Numbered from the stretch's first letter, positions 51,559 through 60,926 are shown. The stretch is 64,000 nucleotides of DNA from CAZHFW01 sp964531675 (GCA_964531675.1 CAZHFW010000004.1:83822-147821); one strand, 5' to 3'. The notes: generated by a model from the sequence alone, not told the origin. Numbers and translations: made by a program.

Positions 51559-52443
51559 TCAGCCGCCCGAAGGCTTGGGCGCATCGGCGGGCTGGGCGTC
51601 GGGCTTCGTCTCGGGCTTGCTCTCAGGCTTGGCTTCGGGCTTGGCGTCCTGGGCCTTCTCGGCCGGCGCCGCGGGCGTCGCCGGCGCGTTGCCGCCGGGC
51701 ATTTCGCTCAGGCGGATGAACTTGCCCGCCATGGACTCGATGCCGACGTCAAGCAGCGGCAAGCTGTTGCCCGGCTGGACCGGACCCTGGACGGAGACGC
51801 CCGGAGAAACCTGCACGGGGCCGCCGGTGCGGGACGCGTCGAGCTGGAGGACGATCAGCGCCCAGCCCTTCTCGAACTGCGCGGGCAGGGGGATGAGGTC
51901 GGGCTGCTGGCCGGGCTTGGCCTGGTACTTGGACATCTGCGGCCCGAACTGGCGGTACGCGCCGATGGCCTCCATGATCCCGTTGGGGACCGTCTTGAAG
52001 GCGCCGACCTCGGCGCGATAGGCGTCGCGGAAGGCGAGGATCTGCGCATCGGAGTACTTGGCGTTGACCGCGGGGGAGAAGAGCTTGCGCAGCACCTGCA
52101 CGTCGCCCGTCGAGTCGAACCCCCCGATGGCCTCGTTGGCGGGCTTGACGATCTTGGACCCGACCGCCTGCGTGGCCTGGTACACGCCGATACCCATGCC
52201 GATCCAGACGACGCTCGACAGCAGGCCGATCACCACGCCGGTGGCGGCCAGGCCCGTGCCGACCAGTCTTCCCTTGGCGGTGGAGATCGCGATGATCGCG
52301 GCGATTCCGAAGATGACCGCCAGCACGCCGAGCCCGGGCACGAAACACACAAGAGCCAGGACCAGCGAGATGATCGCCATCACGCTCGTGCGTTGCGGGA
52401 TGTACGTGGGGTCGTACGGTTCAGCGTTGTAGTTGCTTGCCAT
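51559..52443 (-). CDS. DUF4190-like membrane protein with charged C-terminal tail
   Basis: The 294-residue protein has two adjacent TM helices near the N-terminus (about 20-52 and 58-90; SVMAIISLVLALVCFVPGLG, VIFGIAAIIAIS, GLAATGVVIGLLSSVVW), the pattern of DUF4190 proteins. A soluble domain (about 95-240) and a low-complexity tail of KPE(A/S/T)KP-type repeats (about 262-294) follow. Function is unknown. ATG 52443 has no ribosome-binding site; a TAGGCT hexamer ends nine bases upstream (52458-52453), which would give a leader of about three bases. It follows cysteine desulfurase by 49 bases. Confidence 0.82.
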   Translation of the reverse strand: MASNYNAEPYDPTYIPQRTSVMAIISLVLALVCFVPGLGVLAVIFGIAAIIAISTAKGRLVGTGLAATGVVIGLLSSVVWIGMGIGVYQATQAVGSKIVKPANEAIGGFDSTGDVQVLRKLFSPAVNAKYSDAQILAFRDAYRAEVGAFKTVPNGIMEAIGAYRQFGPQMSKYQAKPGQQPDLIPLPAQFEKGWALIVLQLDASRTGGPVQVSPGVSVQGPVQPGNSLPLLDVGIESMAGKFIRLSEMPGGNAPATPAAPAEKAQDAKPEAKPESKPETKPDAQPADAPKPSGG

Positions 52444-52492
52444 ATGGGGGCAAGCCTAGCAGGGCTCGCGCACACCCGCCCTACAAGGGGGG

Positions 52493-53710
52493 TCAGTCGA
52501 TGGCGCTGCTGGAGGCCCGCAGGCGTTGGACCGACTCGGCGACGATCAGAACCGCCTGATCGATCTCCTCGGGTGTCGTGAATCGGGACAGGCTGAGCCT
52601 GATCGAGCCGTGCGCGACTTCGGGCGGGATGCCCATCGCCAGCAGGACCGGGCTTGGTTCGAGCGAGCCCGAGGAACACGCCGCTCCCGCGGAAGCCCAG
52701 AGCCCCCGCTCGGAGAGCAGCAGGATCAGGGCTTCGGCCTCCAGTCTGGGGAAGCCCAGATTGGTCGTGTTCCAGAGCCTTGCGCCCGGCGCGACGGGCC
52801 CATTGATGACCGCGTCGGAAATGTGCGTGCGCACGCCCTGTTCGAGCCTGTCGCGCAGGGCCGTCCCGGCGCGACGGGCCTCCGGATCCGCAAGCCAGGC
52901 GTGCGCCTCGCTGGCCGCGACACCCGCGCCGAGAATCCCCGGGACGTTTTCCGTGCCGCCGCGACGTCCGAGTTCCTGCGCGCCGATGGTCTGCGGGCGC
53001 ATGCGCACGCCCCGGCGCGACCAGAGCACGCCGACGCCCTTGGGGCCATGGAACTTGTGCGCCGAGAAGGTCAACAGATCGCAGCCGCACGCGGCGGGGT
53101 TGTCGGGCTGATCCGGATCCGCCTCCACGTCCGTCGGCATCTTGCCCACCCATTGGGTGCCATCGCAGTGGAACAGCGCGTTGTTCCCCCGGCAGGCACG
53201 GGCGATGAGTTGGACGGGATGGATGGCGCCGGTCTCGTTGTTGGCCCATTGCACGCTGACGAGGCCGATGGGCTTGCCGGCGCGAGAGGCCTCGGCCAGG
53301 AGCGACTCGAGCTGATCGATCAGGACCACGCCGTGCTGATCGACGGGGATCCACACGACCGAGCCTGGATCGGTCTTCTCCAGGGCTTCGGCCAGCTCGC
53401 GGACCGCGCTGTGTTCGACCCGGGTGGTCGCGAGCCTGCGGCGCTCGGGCGGCAGGGCTTCGAGCACGCCTCTGATCGCCAGGTCGATCGACTCGGTGCC
53501 CGAGCTGGTGATGATCAGTTCACGCGGCTTGGCGTTGATGAGCGTCGCCAGCGCCTGTCTGGCAAGCTCGACTTCCCGGCGGGCGGCCTGCCCGGCGCGG
53601 TGCACGCTGGAGGGGTTGTGCCACAGTTCGACCAGAGCGCGGCGGACCGCCTCGCTCGCTGCGGGCGAGGGCTGGGTCGTCGCGTTGTTGTCGAGATTGA
53701 TCGGGAGCAT
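52493..53710 (-). CDS. Cysteine desulfurase (NifS/IscS family)
   Basis: The 405-residue PLP enzyme removes sulfur from cysteine for Fe-S cluster or thio-cofactor synthesis. Motifs are NLDNNATTQP at the start, TSSGTESIDLAIRG, VEHSAV (ring-stacking His), WANNETGAI, HCDGTQWVGK (Asp and Gln on the cofactor), the Schiff-base Lys in FSAHKFHGPKGVGVLW, GGTENVPGI and the catalytic Cys loop SAGAACSSGS followed by PSPVLLAMG. ATG 53710 is preferred over a GTG one codon earlier. No iscU or other isc/suf gene is adjacent. It lies 61 bases downstream of a TetR gene on the same strand and may be cotranscribed with it. Confidence 0.95.
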   Translation of the reverse strand: MLPINLDNNATTQPSPAASEAVRRALVELWHNPSSVHRAGQAARREVELARQALATLINAKPRELIITSSGTESIDLAIRGVLEALPPERRRLATTRVEHSAVRELAEALEKTDPGSVVWIPVDQHGVVLIDQLESLLAEASRAGKPIGLVSVQWANNETGAIHPVQLIARACRGNNALFHCDGTQWVGKMPTDVEADPDQPDNPAACGCDLLTFSAHKFHGPKGVGVLWSRRGVRMRPQTIGAQELGRRGGTENVPGILGAGVAASEAHAWLADPEARRAGTALRDRLEQGVRTHISDAVINGPVAPGARLWNTTNLGFPRLEAEALILLLSERGLWASAGAACSSGSLEPSPVLLAMGIPPEVAHGSIRLSLSRFTTPEEIDQAVLIVAESVQRLRASSSAID

Positions 53711-53771
53711 CACAGGCTTCGGGGGATTGTTCGCCCTTGGTGGGCCCCGGGCCTGGTTCGCGGCGGCGCGA

Positions 53772-54392
53772 TCAGGCGGCGCTCTCGACCTTTTCGCCGC
53801 CCCGGCCGACGAGCAGGCGGGCGATGATCTCCTGCACGTGCATGCCGGACTTGTCCGACCCGTGCCCGGCGATGTGCATCGCGGAGAGGACGCCGTAACC
53901 CATGCCCAGGTCGATGAGGAGCCAGGCGATGACTTCAGCGCTGAAGCGAGCGGTGACCTTGTGGTCGCCCTGAGCGCGTTCGAGCTCGCGCATCAGGAAG
54001 GCGTGCACGCCCTTGATGTGGTTCTGGAGCGCCTCGTTGATCGCGGGGTCTTCGGCCTCGGTGATCGCCTGCAGGAAGACGCGGTAGGCGACCTTGCCTT
54101 CTTCGGAGACCATCGGGTTGTCGCCCACCAGGCGGCGCAGACGCTCGGCGGGATCGGTGCAGCCCGCGAGTTCCTTTTCCCAGGAGCTCAGCGTCTGGGC
54201 CGCGGTGCGCTCGATGAGCGCGACGAACAGGTCGCGCTTGCTCGTGAAGTGGCGATAGATGATCGGCTCGGTGACGCCCGCAGCCTTGGCCAGTTCGGCG
54301 GTCGTGGCCCGCGCGTACCCGGCCTTCGCAAACAGCTGCATGGCGCAGTCCAAGAGCTGCTCTCTGCGTTTGGCGGCCGGCAGGCGGCTCAT
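53772..54392 (-). CDS. TetR-family transcriptional regulator
   Basis: The 206-residue protein starts at ATG 54392 with GGAGG six bases upstream; the much longer frame upstream is not used. Residues about 5-55 form the TetR helix-turn-helix (REQLLDCAMQLFAKAGYARA, TTAELAKAAGVTEPIIYRHF, TSKRDLFVALIE). The C-terminal ligand domain is helical and has no close family assignment. TetR proteins usually repress adjacent genes in response to a small ligand. The nearest targets would be cysteine desulfurase downstream or itself. I see no clear operator palindrome in the 254-base upstream gap. Confidence 0.93.
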   Translation of the reverse strand: MSRLPAAKRREQLLDCAMQLFAKAGYARATTAELAKAAGVTEPIIYRHFTSKRDLFVALIERTAAQTLSSWEKELAGCTDPAERLRRLVGDNPMVSEEGKVAYRVFLQAITEAEDPAINEALQNHIKGVHAFLMRELERAQGDHKVTARFSAEVIAWLLIDLGMGYGVLSAMHIAGHGSDKSGMHVQEIIARLLVGRGGEKVESAA

Positions 54393-54646
54393 CGTCAACC
54401 TCCGATCGACGCGCCGACGAGAAGCCGTCGGCGCCTGGCCATCCGGGGAAACGGGGGGAAAGGGCCCCGAACCGGATGTACCGCTAGCACTCGCCAACTT
54501 TATCAGCCGGGAGTGCCCAAGGGAACCCAATTCCCTCTTTTGAATCCTGTCATGCGATCTGAAACCGCACCAGCACAATGACTTGTGGACCGGACGGGCG
54601 GGAATCCCGGGGGAGTCCCTGTCGGTAGGGTCGCGCCAGACCGACC

Positions 54647-55273
54647 TCAGCCCCGGGCGGGCACCCCGCGCAGGGTGCTTCCCGGGGGGACGTCCTTGGT
54701 CACGACCGCCCCGGCCCCGATGGTGCTCCCCGCTCCGATGACCAGGCCGGGCAGGACCCGGGATCCCAGGCCGATCAGGCAGTCGGCGCCGATGTGCACG
54801 TTCCCTCCCAGGACCGCCCCCGGCGCGACGTGGGTGTTCAAGCCGATCCGGCACTCGTGTTCGATGATCGCGCCCGAGTTCACGATCGCGTGATCCTCGA
54901 GCTTGGCCGCGGTGTGCACGATGGCGTGGGGACCGACAAACACGCCCGCGCCTAGAGAGGCTTTGGCGGCGATGTGCGCGCTGGGGTGGATGACCCGTGC
55001 GAACTTCGTGCGGTCGCCGAGGTGGGCCAGCGCCTGCCGGCGCGTGGAGAGTTCGCCCACCGCGAGGATCAGCGTCTGGTCCGGCGCGGGCTTGAAGGTG
55101 CGCAGGTCTTCGAACGAGCCGAGCCTCGGGCGGTCGAACAGCGGGCCGAGCCTGGCTTCAGGGTTGTCATCAAAGAAGCCCGCGAGCGTGAAGGCGTGGA
55201 GCGCAGCGTCCGCGACGACCAGCGCATGGCCGCCGCCACCGACGAGGATCAGGGATGGATGAGGCTGCCGCAC
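54647..55273 (-). CDS. NeuD/PglD-type sugar O/N-acyltransferase
   Basis: The 208-residue protein has an N-terminal Rossmann-like domain (about 5-80; LILVGGGGHALVVADAA, FFDDNP, LILAVGELSTR) and a left-handed beta-helix (about 90-205; VIHPSAHIAAKASLGAGVFV, the catalytic His in AIVNSGAIIEHECRIG, VAPGAVLGGNVHIGADCLIG, exit VTKDVPPGSTLRGVPARG). This is the NeuD/PglD/WbqR plan of acetyltransferases for bacterial surface sugars such as sialic acid or bacillosamine. The start is GTG 55273. It follows the LptF/LptG-type permease by 39 bases on the same strand and is likely part of the envelope operon. Confidence 0.9.
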   Translation of the reverse strand: MRQPHPSLILVGGGGHALVVADAALHAFTLAGFFDDNPEARLGPLFDRPRLGSFEDLRTFKPAPDQTLILAVGELSTRRQALAHLGDRTKFARVIHPSAHIAAKASLGAGVFVGPHAIVHTAAKLEDHAIVNSGAIIEHECRIGLNTHVAPGAVLGGNVHIGADCLIGLGSRVLPGLVIGAGSTIGAGAVVTKDVPPGSTLRGVPARG

Positions 55274-55312
55274 GATCCTGATATCGGACTGTGGGGGAGG
55301 GGTGCGTGAGCT

Positions 55313-56440
55313 TCAGGTGCGGACCGCGGTGACGCTGGCGATCGCGATGGGCAGCAGGATCATCACGGGGATGAACGCGCCCAGGGCTGCGGGGACGCCG
55401 GGGATGGCGACCGATGCGCCGACCACGCCTCCGACCAGGCTCGAGACCGCCCAGGGGGCCGCCTTGATCGACTGGAGCATCATGTTGGCGGGTTCGCGGC
55501 GGAGGAAGAAGGGCATCGCGATCACCAGCGCCAGGATGTTGGCGACCATGATCGACACGCGTCCGAAGCCGACGCGGGTGAGCTGTTCCGCAAGGCGGCG
55601 GTCGATCCCCTGCTCGCGCGACAGCATCGAGACGATCTGCGTCCACGAGAGGCTCTGGCTGTAGCCCGCGAAGCGCTGCATGCGGAGCGTCTCGGGATTG
55701 AGGTTGGTTTCCACGCGCGCGACGGGGGCGGGGGGGTGGAACTCGCCCTGTCGGGTTTCGCGGAATCCGTTTTCCAGATCCCAGCCGCCGTCACGCCAGC
55801 GGGCCGCCTTGGCGGTGATGACCGAAGTGGCCAGGCCTCGATCGTCGCGTTCGAGGATGGAGACGTCGCCGAGCGTGCCCTTGTCGGCGTCGAAGATGCG
55901 GGCGCACAGGAGGCGGTCCTTGGAGTCGCGGATGAGCTTGATGTGGTCCAGGCCCAGGCCCCGCTTGCCGGCGTCGCCGTGGTCGCGGGTGAGCAGTGGC
56001 GCGATGCGGGGGATGACCAGTTCCTGGTTGGCGATCTGCAGGCCGGTGAGCGCGAGGGCGACCAGGAGGATCGGGCGGGCGACGCGATAGAGGCTCTGCC
56101 CGCTGGCAAGGACCGCGACCAGCTCGCGGTGACGCACGAGCTGGGAGCAGGTGAAGCCCATCGCGCCCAGGAGGACCACGCCAAGCAGGAAGTTGAAGAG
56201 CTGGAGGAGGCGGGGCCACCACAGGTCGACGATGAGGAAGACGACCGTGAGGCCCTTGCGGAGCGCGTCGGGCTGTCCCGAGGGATCGCCATCGTGGAGC
56301 CAGCGTTCGGCGAGGTTCACGAAGCGGTCGAAGTTCAGGGAGACGTCGATGGTGACGACGAAGGAGAAGAGGATCACCAGCAACGCCGCGACGTTGATGA
56401 GGTACTGGCGGGCGATGTAGCGGTCGAGGATGGTCAGCAT
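55313..56440 (-). CDS. LptF/LptG-family permease (second of two)
   Basis: The 375-residue protein belongs to the YjgP/YjgQ family. It begins with the classical TILDRYIARQYLINVAALLVIL helix, has TM helices near 15-40, 70-95 and 105-130 (SQLVRHRELVAVLASGQSLY between), a periplasmic jelly-roll domain (about 160-270; IRDSKDRLLCARIFDADKGT) and three C-terminal TM helices (about 290-372). LptF and LptG form the inner-membrane part of the LPS transporter. ATG 56440 lies within the end of the PAP2 gene (ATGCTGA overlap of seven bases), showing translational coupling. Which of the two permeases is LptF and which LptG cannot be decided by eye. Confidence 0.9.
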   Translation of the reverse strand: MLTILDRYIARQYLINVAALLVILFSFVVTIDVSLNFDRFVNLAERWLHDGDPSGQPDALRKGLTVVFLIVDLWWPRLLQLFNFLLGVVLLGAMGFTCSQLVRHRELVAVLASGQSLYRVARPILLVALALTGLQIANQELVIPRIAPLLTRDHGDAGKRGLGLDHIKLIRDSKDRLLCARIFDADKGTLGDVSILERDDRGLATSVITAKAARWRDGGWDLENGFRETRQGEFHPPAPVARVETNLNPETLRMQRFAGYSQSLSWTQIVSMLSREQGIDRRLAEQLTRVGFGRVSIMVANILALVIAMPFFLRREPANMMLQSIKAAPWAVSSLVGGVVGASVAIPGVPAALGAFIPVMILLPIAIASVTAVRT

Positions 56441-57117
56441 GGTGCCGCCGCGGGCTGGGGGCTGGGCGATTTGGGGCCCAGACTCCGGACCAGGGTCCAA
56501 CAAGCGTACCCCACAAACCCGCCGACAAGGACGTCGCTCGGGTAATGAGCGCCGACGATGACGCGGCTGACGCACGTGCCCAGCGCCAGGAGCAAGGCCA
56601 GGCTGCGGACCGCGGGGAATGCTGCTCCCAGGGCCAGAGCGCCGCCCCAGGCGACCGCGGCATGGCTCGAGGGCAGCCCCAGACCGCTGCCTTTGGGGAA
56701 GTTCTTCAGGAAGTCCACGAAGGCGTAGGTCGCGGGGGCGACCGCGTGTTCGGGCCTCATCCGGCACAGGAAGGGCTTGAGCAGGTCGGCCAGGCCTCCC
56801 GCCAGGGCTGCCGAAGCGATGGTCATGATCGCCAGTGCCAGCGCCCGATCGCGGGCTGTTTTCTCCGCGCGAGTGAGGGCTTGCAGGCCCAGGGCCAGCG
56901 CGACGGGCCCCCAGATCCAGAGTGTGCCGTAGAGCCAGAGGGCGCGCCACCAGGTCTTGGGCTCGAAGCGGCGCTTGAGTTCAGCAAAGCCCGCCTGACG
57001 CATGAGGTCGATGGCCAGAACGTCGAGCCTGAGCGCGATGATCAGGCCGACGATAAAGATCGCAAGCAGCACGGGCCTGGTGAGCCGCTGGCGCGAGGTG
57101 GAAGCGGCCATGCTCAT
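56434..57117 (-). CDS. PAP2-family membrane phosphatase
   Basis: The 227-residue protein has about five TM helices and the three phosphatase motifs: KPFLCRMRP (about 120-128; KxxxxxxRP form), PSSHAAVAWG (about 157-166, PSGH variant), and CVSRVIVGAHYPSDVLVGG (about 190-208, SRxxxxxHxxxD). Such enzymes remove phosphate from lipids such as phosphatidic acid, undecaprenyl pyrophosphate or, for the LpxE/F type, lipid A. Its start overlaps the glycosyltransferase stop by four bases (ATGA), and its end overlaps the next permease start. Lying between LPS-transport permeases favours a lipid A or carrier-lipid substrate; that is inference. Confidence 0.9.
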   Translation of the reverse strand: MSMAASTSRQRLTRPVLLAIFIVGLIIALRLDVLAIDLMRQAGFAELKRRFEPKTWWRALWLYGTLWIWGPVALALGLQALTRAEKTARDRALALAIMTIASAALAGGLADLLKPFLCRMRPEHAVAPATYAFVDFLKNFPKGSGLGLPSSHAAVAWGGALALGAAFPAVRSLALLLALGTCVSRVIVGAHYPSDVLVGGFVGYACWTLVRSLGPKSPSPQPAAAPC

Positions 57118-58787
57118 GCGCCCCCCTTGAGCTTCGGGAAGCCCTTGAAGTTTCTCCCGATGAAGACGGGGCGGTTGCGCTTGTGATCGCCCGCGAGGAT
57201 GCCCGCCTCTTCGACGTGCTCGAACGCGATGCTCCACTCGCCGGCGGAGGCGCCGATGAGCAGCGCGTCGTGTCCGAGCAGGGCCGGATCCGCAAGGGAG
57301 GTCTGCGGCCAGTAGTCGTATTGCGTCGGACGTCCGCCCATCGCGGAGCTCGAGCAGCGCACGATGGGGTGGTTCTTCATATAGAAGGCAAGCTGGCTGG
57401 CCCGCCCGTAGTGCTGTGCCATCACGAACGCGCCGGGGCCGAGCGCTTCCAGGCGTTTGTCCGCGTCCTGGGCCTGGGGCCTGGCGCTGGTGAGGCGTCC
57501 CACGGGCACGATCTTGTCGAGCACGGGGATCTTGCCGAGCAGGTCGAGCCTAAGCATCGCCAGGCCCGCGATGAGCCCCGCGATGATCGCGATGTGCCAG
57601 AAGATCTGCCGCGGATTCTCGGGATGGCGGTTGAAGAAGCCCCACTTGGGTCGCGGCATCGGGAGCGCGTTCCAAGTGGCCATGCGGACGCGGACTTCGT
57701 CGAGCCCTTCGATCGCCCCGATACCCGCGAGCGCTGCGAGGGTCGTGTACGCCGCAGCGGTCCAGTTGCCTTCGCCATCCGTGAAGAACGTGACGCCGAA
57801 GTAGAAGACCAGCAGCGGCAGCGCGCACCACACGAGGAACATGCGGCCCATGAGCGTGGGCGCGACGCTCGCCTGATGGGGCTCAACCGCCTCGCCTTGG
57901 CGGGAGCGATTGGCGATCTTGCGGGACCACAAGGCTGTGGAGGCCGCGATGCCGATGATCGGGCCATGGAGCCCGAGGTTCATCATGATGAACTCGAGCG
58001 GCCAGAGCGGCGACCAGTGCTGCTTGGGGTTGGGCGTCATGTCGCCCCCTTGCACGCCGAGGTGTCCGAGCAGGTGGCGCACCGTGGGCCAGCCCTCGCG
58101 CTGGTTCCAGATGATCACCGGGAGCACGCCCACGATGAAGCCGGCCAGCGCCAGCGCGATCCACAGCGGGAGCTTGCGGGGAAGCGAGAGCTCGCGTCGC
58201 CATGACCAGGCGAAGATGAACAGGCCCGGGAGCAGAAGCAGCGCGGTGTACTTGAACAGGAATCCGATCCCGAGGCACAGGCCGCAGAGAACCAGCGCGG
58301 GTCCGGATGCCCGGGCCAGGGCGCGCCACGCGGCCCACGCGGCGAGCGTCCACATGGCGCAGTAGGGCACGTCGATGGTCATCAGGATGCCGCCGAACTG
58401 GAACATCCACGAGAGGTTGATGCACGCGGCGGCTGCGAAGCCCGCGCGTTTGTCGCGTGTGATGTCGGTGGCCAGCCCCGCTGCGGCGAGGCTCAGGATT
58501 CCCAGGAAGATCGGAGCGCCGAAGCGGACCCCGAACTCGGTCGCGCCGCCGACTTGTGTGCCGCCGAAGATCGTCCAGGCGATGCCCGGGCCCTTGGTGT
58601 AGTAGCTCAGCCCGAGATGACGGCTCCACTCCCAGTAGTGCGCTTCATCTTCGACGAGTGTGTAGGGGCACCACAGCGCCAGATACGCCAGGCGAAAGAG
58701 CGTGAGCCCCGCGACCAGGAGCAAGGTGGCGCGCCAGGAGGCGGCCCAGGCCATCGCGCGGGTGGGGTGGTGTGCCGGGATCGTCAC
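57114..58787 (-). CDS. GT39/PMT-type (ArnT-like) integral membrane glycosyltransferase
   Basis: The roughly 557-residue protein has about 11-12 TM helices and the GT-C signature LVEDEAHYWEWSRHLGLSYY followed by KGPGIAWTI (about 35-65), in which the acidic pair binds the lipid-phosphate sugar donor. ArnT and PMT_2-type enzymes transfer sugars from polyprenyl phosphate to lipid A or proteins on the outer side of the inner membrane. A soluble C-terminal part (about 430-557; PGAFVMAQHYGRASQLAFYM, FEHVEEAG) resembles that of bacterial GT39 members. The start is uncertain (GTG 58787 or ATG 58754). It lies 29 bases after an LptF/LptG-type gene and overlaps the PAP2 gene. Confidence 0.88.
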   Translation of the reverse strand: MTIPAHHPTRAMAWAASWRATLLLVAGLTLFRLAYLALWCPYTLVEDEAHYWEWSRHLGLSYYTKGPGIAWTIFGGTQVGGATEFGVRFGAPIFLGILSLAAAGLATDITRDKRAGFAAAACINLSWMFQFGGILMTIDVPYCAMWTLAAWAAWRALARASGPALVLCGLCLGIGFLFKYTALLLLPGLFIFAWSWRRELSLPRKLPLWIALALAGFIVGVLPVIIWNQREGWPTVRHLLGHLGVQGGDMTPNPKQHWSPLWPLEFIMMNLGLHGPIIGIAASTALWSRKIANRSRQGEAVEPHQASVAPTLMGRMFLVWCALPLLVFYFGVTFFTDGEGNWTAAAYTTLAALAGIGAIEGLDEVRVRMATWNALPMPRPKWGFFNRHPENPRQIFWHIAIIAGLIAGLAMLRLDLLGKIPVLDKIVPVGRLTSARPQAQDADKRLEALGPGAFVMAQHYGRASQLAFYMKNHPIVRCSSSAMGGRPTQYDYWPQTSLADPALLGHDALLIGASAGEWSIAFEHVEEAGILAGDHKRNRPVFIGRNFKGFPKLKGGA

Positions 58788-58816
58788 GTGCTGTGCCAGC
58801 CGGGGCTCTCCGCGAT

Positions 58817-60631
58817 TCAGTGCCTGGCCAGCTTCCAGTACGACGCGAGGGCGTAGAGTCCGAAGGCCCCGACGCCTCCCCACAGCACAAAGAGGCCGGC
58901 GGCGCCCTTGTCGTGCGTGATCTGCTGGCCACTGGAGATGGTGATGACCGTCGCCAGCGCCGGGAAGAAGGACCAGAGGTAGACCGTGAGCGGGAGGCTC
59001 TGGCTCAGCGTGACCGCGGTCACCGCGCCGGAGACGACCATCACCAGGCACGCCGCGGACATGGCCCAGCGTTCGTGCTGCTTGCTGGTGATCTCACGCT
59101 GGAGGCGGTCGATGGTGCGCTTGAGGTCGTTGTAGGGCGGCGCCAGGAACGTGTCGGGATTCGGGCCTTCGACGCGCTGGCGGGCCAGCTCCAGGAGCTT
59201 GGAAGCGGGCGTCTTGTTGGCGTCCAGCAGATCGTCGAGCGGGGTGTTCTCCAGCGCGAGCGTGGAGATCGCCAGCCTGGCGCGCTCGCCCGCGGGGTCG
59301 GAACCACGCGACACGAGGGTGGGACCATCGAGCTCCATCTGGATCGAGAGCTCACGCTTGGAAGGATCGTCCGAGCCCATCCACGTGCGGAATGCCGCCC
59401 GGCGGACGGTCCAGCGGAACTCTTGCGCGCCCTTCTCGGGGTTGAGCGGGTCCTTGGGCCGGAGCTGAGAGACTTCGACCATGGGCGAGCCCTTGGGCGG
59501 CGCCATGATCCAGCGCTTGCCGTCCCAGCTCAGGTCGGAGGCTGCGATCGTGGTGGTCTGGCCTTGCTCATCGACGAAGCGCACGATGCCCGTGGTCTGC
59601 AGGCGTGACTTGATGGTCTCGGTGGTGAGGCGTTCGCCCAGGTGGAAGGCCAGGTCGCGGCGACGCCACTCGACGAAGTTCATCCGCTCGGGATGCTCGC
59701 GGAGGGCGTTGAGTTCGGAGTAGGTGAGGAACTTGGGATCGTCGCGGAAGGTCGCGCTGGCGGGCAGGATGAGGCGCAGATTGCTGCCTTCGCTGACGCT
59801 CTTGCTCCGCGAGGCGTGGACGGCGCGGTCGAGCTGGACGATCGCGACGCCGGCATCTTCATCGGCCCGGCGGAGGACCGAACGGCCTTCCTCGGCAGGC
59901 CTGCCGCCCGGATAGAGCCAGAGATGGGCCGCGGTCGCGGTGGCGTCGGCCTTGAGGCCGAGCTGATCATCGATCTCGACCGCTGCGGGGCGGACGAGCA
60001 GGAGCTGCTGCTGGGCCCCGCCTTGCGGGTTCTCGACGCGGCGGACCGCGTCGGCGTAGATCATCTTGCCGTCGATCTCGACCGCTTCGCCTCGTTCGAC
60101 GGAGGAGATCAGGATCTTGGTGAGATCCTGCGTGATCATGTTCTCCATGGCGCGCAGGAAGCGGGGGATCGCAAGCTGGGTCAGGCCGAAGAGGATGGCT
60201 GCCAGAATGAGGCCCGAGGTGATCGCGGGGAGCAGCACCGAGCGGTGGCTCACGCCGCTGGCGTGGGCCGCGGTGAGCTCGTTGTCCTGCGCGAGCCGGT
60301 GGTAGGCGAGGGTTGCAGCGAAGCCCGCCGCGAAGGGCAGGGCGAACTCGAGCATGGGGACGACCGCGAGCCCCATGAACTTGAGCATGTCGAGGGGGCC
60401 GATCTTCCCGTCGGCCAGGGGCTTGATCGCGGCGGCGAATGCGATCACCGCCACCAGCACGCCGGTGGTCAGGAGGATCAGGCGCCAGAGCTCCGCCAGC
60501 GCGTAGAACCACAACGTCTTGGAAGAACGGCCGAGCAAGGCCGGATGGTAGTCGAGCGGGCCGTTCACACGCCGGGAGGACGATCCTGGGTGGACGAGTC
60601 CGGAAACCACCGCATTTTTGTGCATATGCAT
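58817..60631 (-). CDS. LptF/LptG-family permease with a long periplasmic domain (first of two)
   Basis: The protein of about 604 residues has the LptF/G layout: an N-terminal TM helix (KTLWFYALAELWRLILLTTG), two more helices (about 75-110) with YHRLAQDNELTAAHASGVS between, a large periplasmic domain, and three C-terminal TM helices (about 510-600; SAACLVMVVSGAVTAVTL, FPALATVITISSG, GLFVLWGGVGAFGLY). At about 600 residues it is much longer than the usual 350-370, because the periplasmic part spans about 340 residues. The start is uncertain: ATG 60631, ATG 60625 or GTG 60568, none with a clear ribosome-binding site. It heads the cluster permease-GT39-PAP2-permease-acyltransferase. Confidence 0.85.
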   Translation of the reverse strand: MHMHKNAVVSGLVHPGSSSRRVNGPLDYHPALLGRSSKTLWFYALAELWRLILLTTGVLVAVIAFAAAIKPLADGKIGPLDMLKFMGLAVVPMLEFALPFAAGFAATLAYHRLAQDNELTAAHASGVSHRSVLLPAITSGLILAAILFGLTQLAIPRFLRAMENMITQDLTKILISSVERGEAVEIDGKMIYADAVRRVENPQGGAQQQLLLVRPAAVEIDDQLGLKADATATAAHLWLYPGGRPAEEGRSVLRRADEDAGVAIVQLDRAVHASRSKSVSEGSNLRLILPASATFRDDPKFLTYSELNALREHPERMNFVEWRRRDLAFHLGERLTTETIKSRLQTTGIVRFVDEQGQTTTIAASDLSWDGKRWIMAPPKGSPMVEVSQLRPKDPLNPEKGAQEFRWTVRRAAFRTWMGSDDPSKRELSIQMELDGPTLVSRGSDPAGERARLAISTLALENTPLDDLLDANKTPASKLLELARQRVEGPNPDTFLAPPYNDLKRTIDRLQREITSKQHERWAMSAACLVMVVSGAVTAVTLSQSLPLTVYLWSFFPALATVITISSGQQITHDKGAAGLFVLWGGVGAFGLYALASYWKLARH

Positions 60632-60725
60632 CACAGCGCACGAGGGGCACGAACGCCTTTGTGTCAAAGCCCGAACAAGTGGGCTGTTTTGCCCGCAGCG
60701 CGCTCAGATTGTGCTCGCGCAAGAA

Positions 60726-60754
60726 TTGATCAGGCAAGGGGCTTCCATTAGCAT
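60726..60754 (+). promoter_or_regulatory. Candidate sigma70-like promoter of the 60927 gene
   Basis: TTGATC (60726-60731), a 17-base spacer and TAGCAT (60749-60754) lie in the 295-base divergent gap, about 170 bases before ATG 60927. Each box matches four of six positions. A minus-strand TTGACA (60667-60662) was seen in the same gap without a -10. Confidence 0.3.
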
Positions 60755-60926
60755 GCGGCTTGGAGGGACGGCCAGAGAGACAAGACAACCGCTCCTTCCT
60801 CGGGTGTGCACCGTCGATTCTGGAAGCCTGGCTCAGCGGCCGGGTGGCGCGAGCGTCGCGCGTTCGGAGCATGCACCGGAATTCAGAACGCGGTCAGATC
60901 AACGTCTGACCCGGGGAGGAGATCTC

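Noticed and set aside
60662..60667. TTGACA on the minus strand upstream of the first LptF/LptG-type gene
   Set aside because: A perfect -35 hexamer, but no -10-like sequence lies 16-18 bases downstream.
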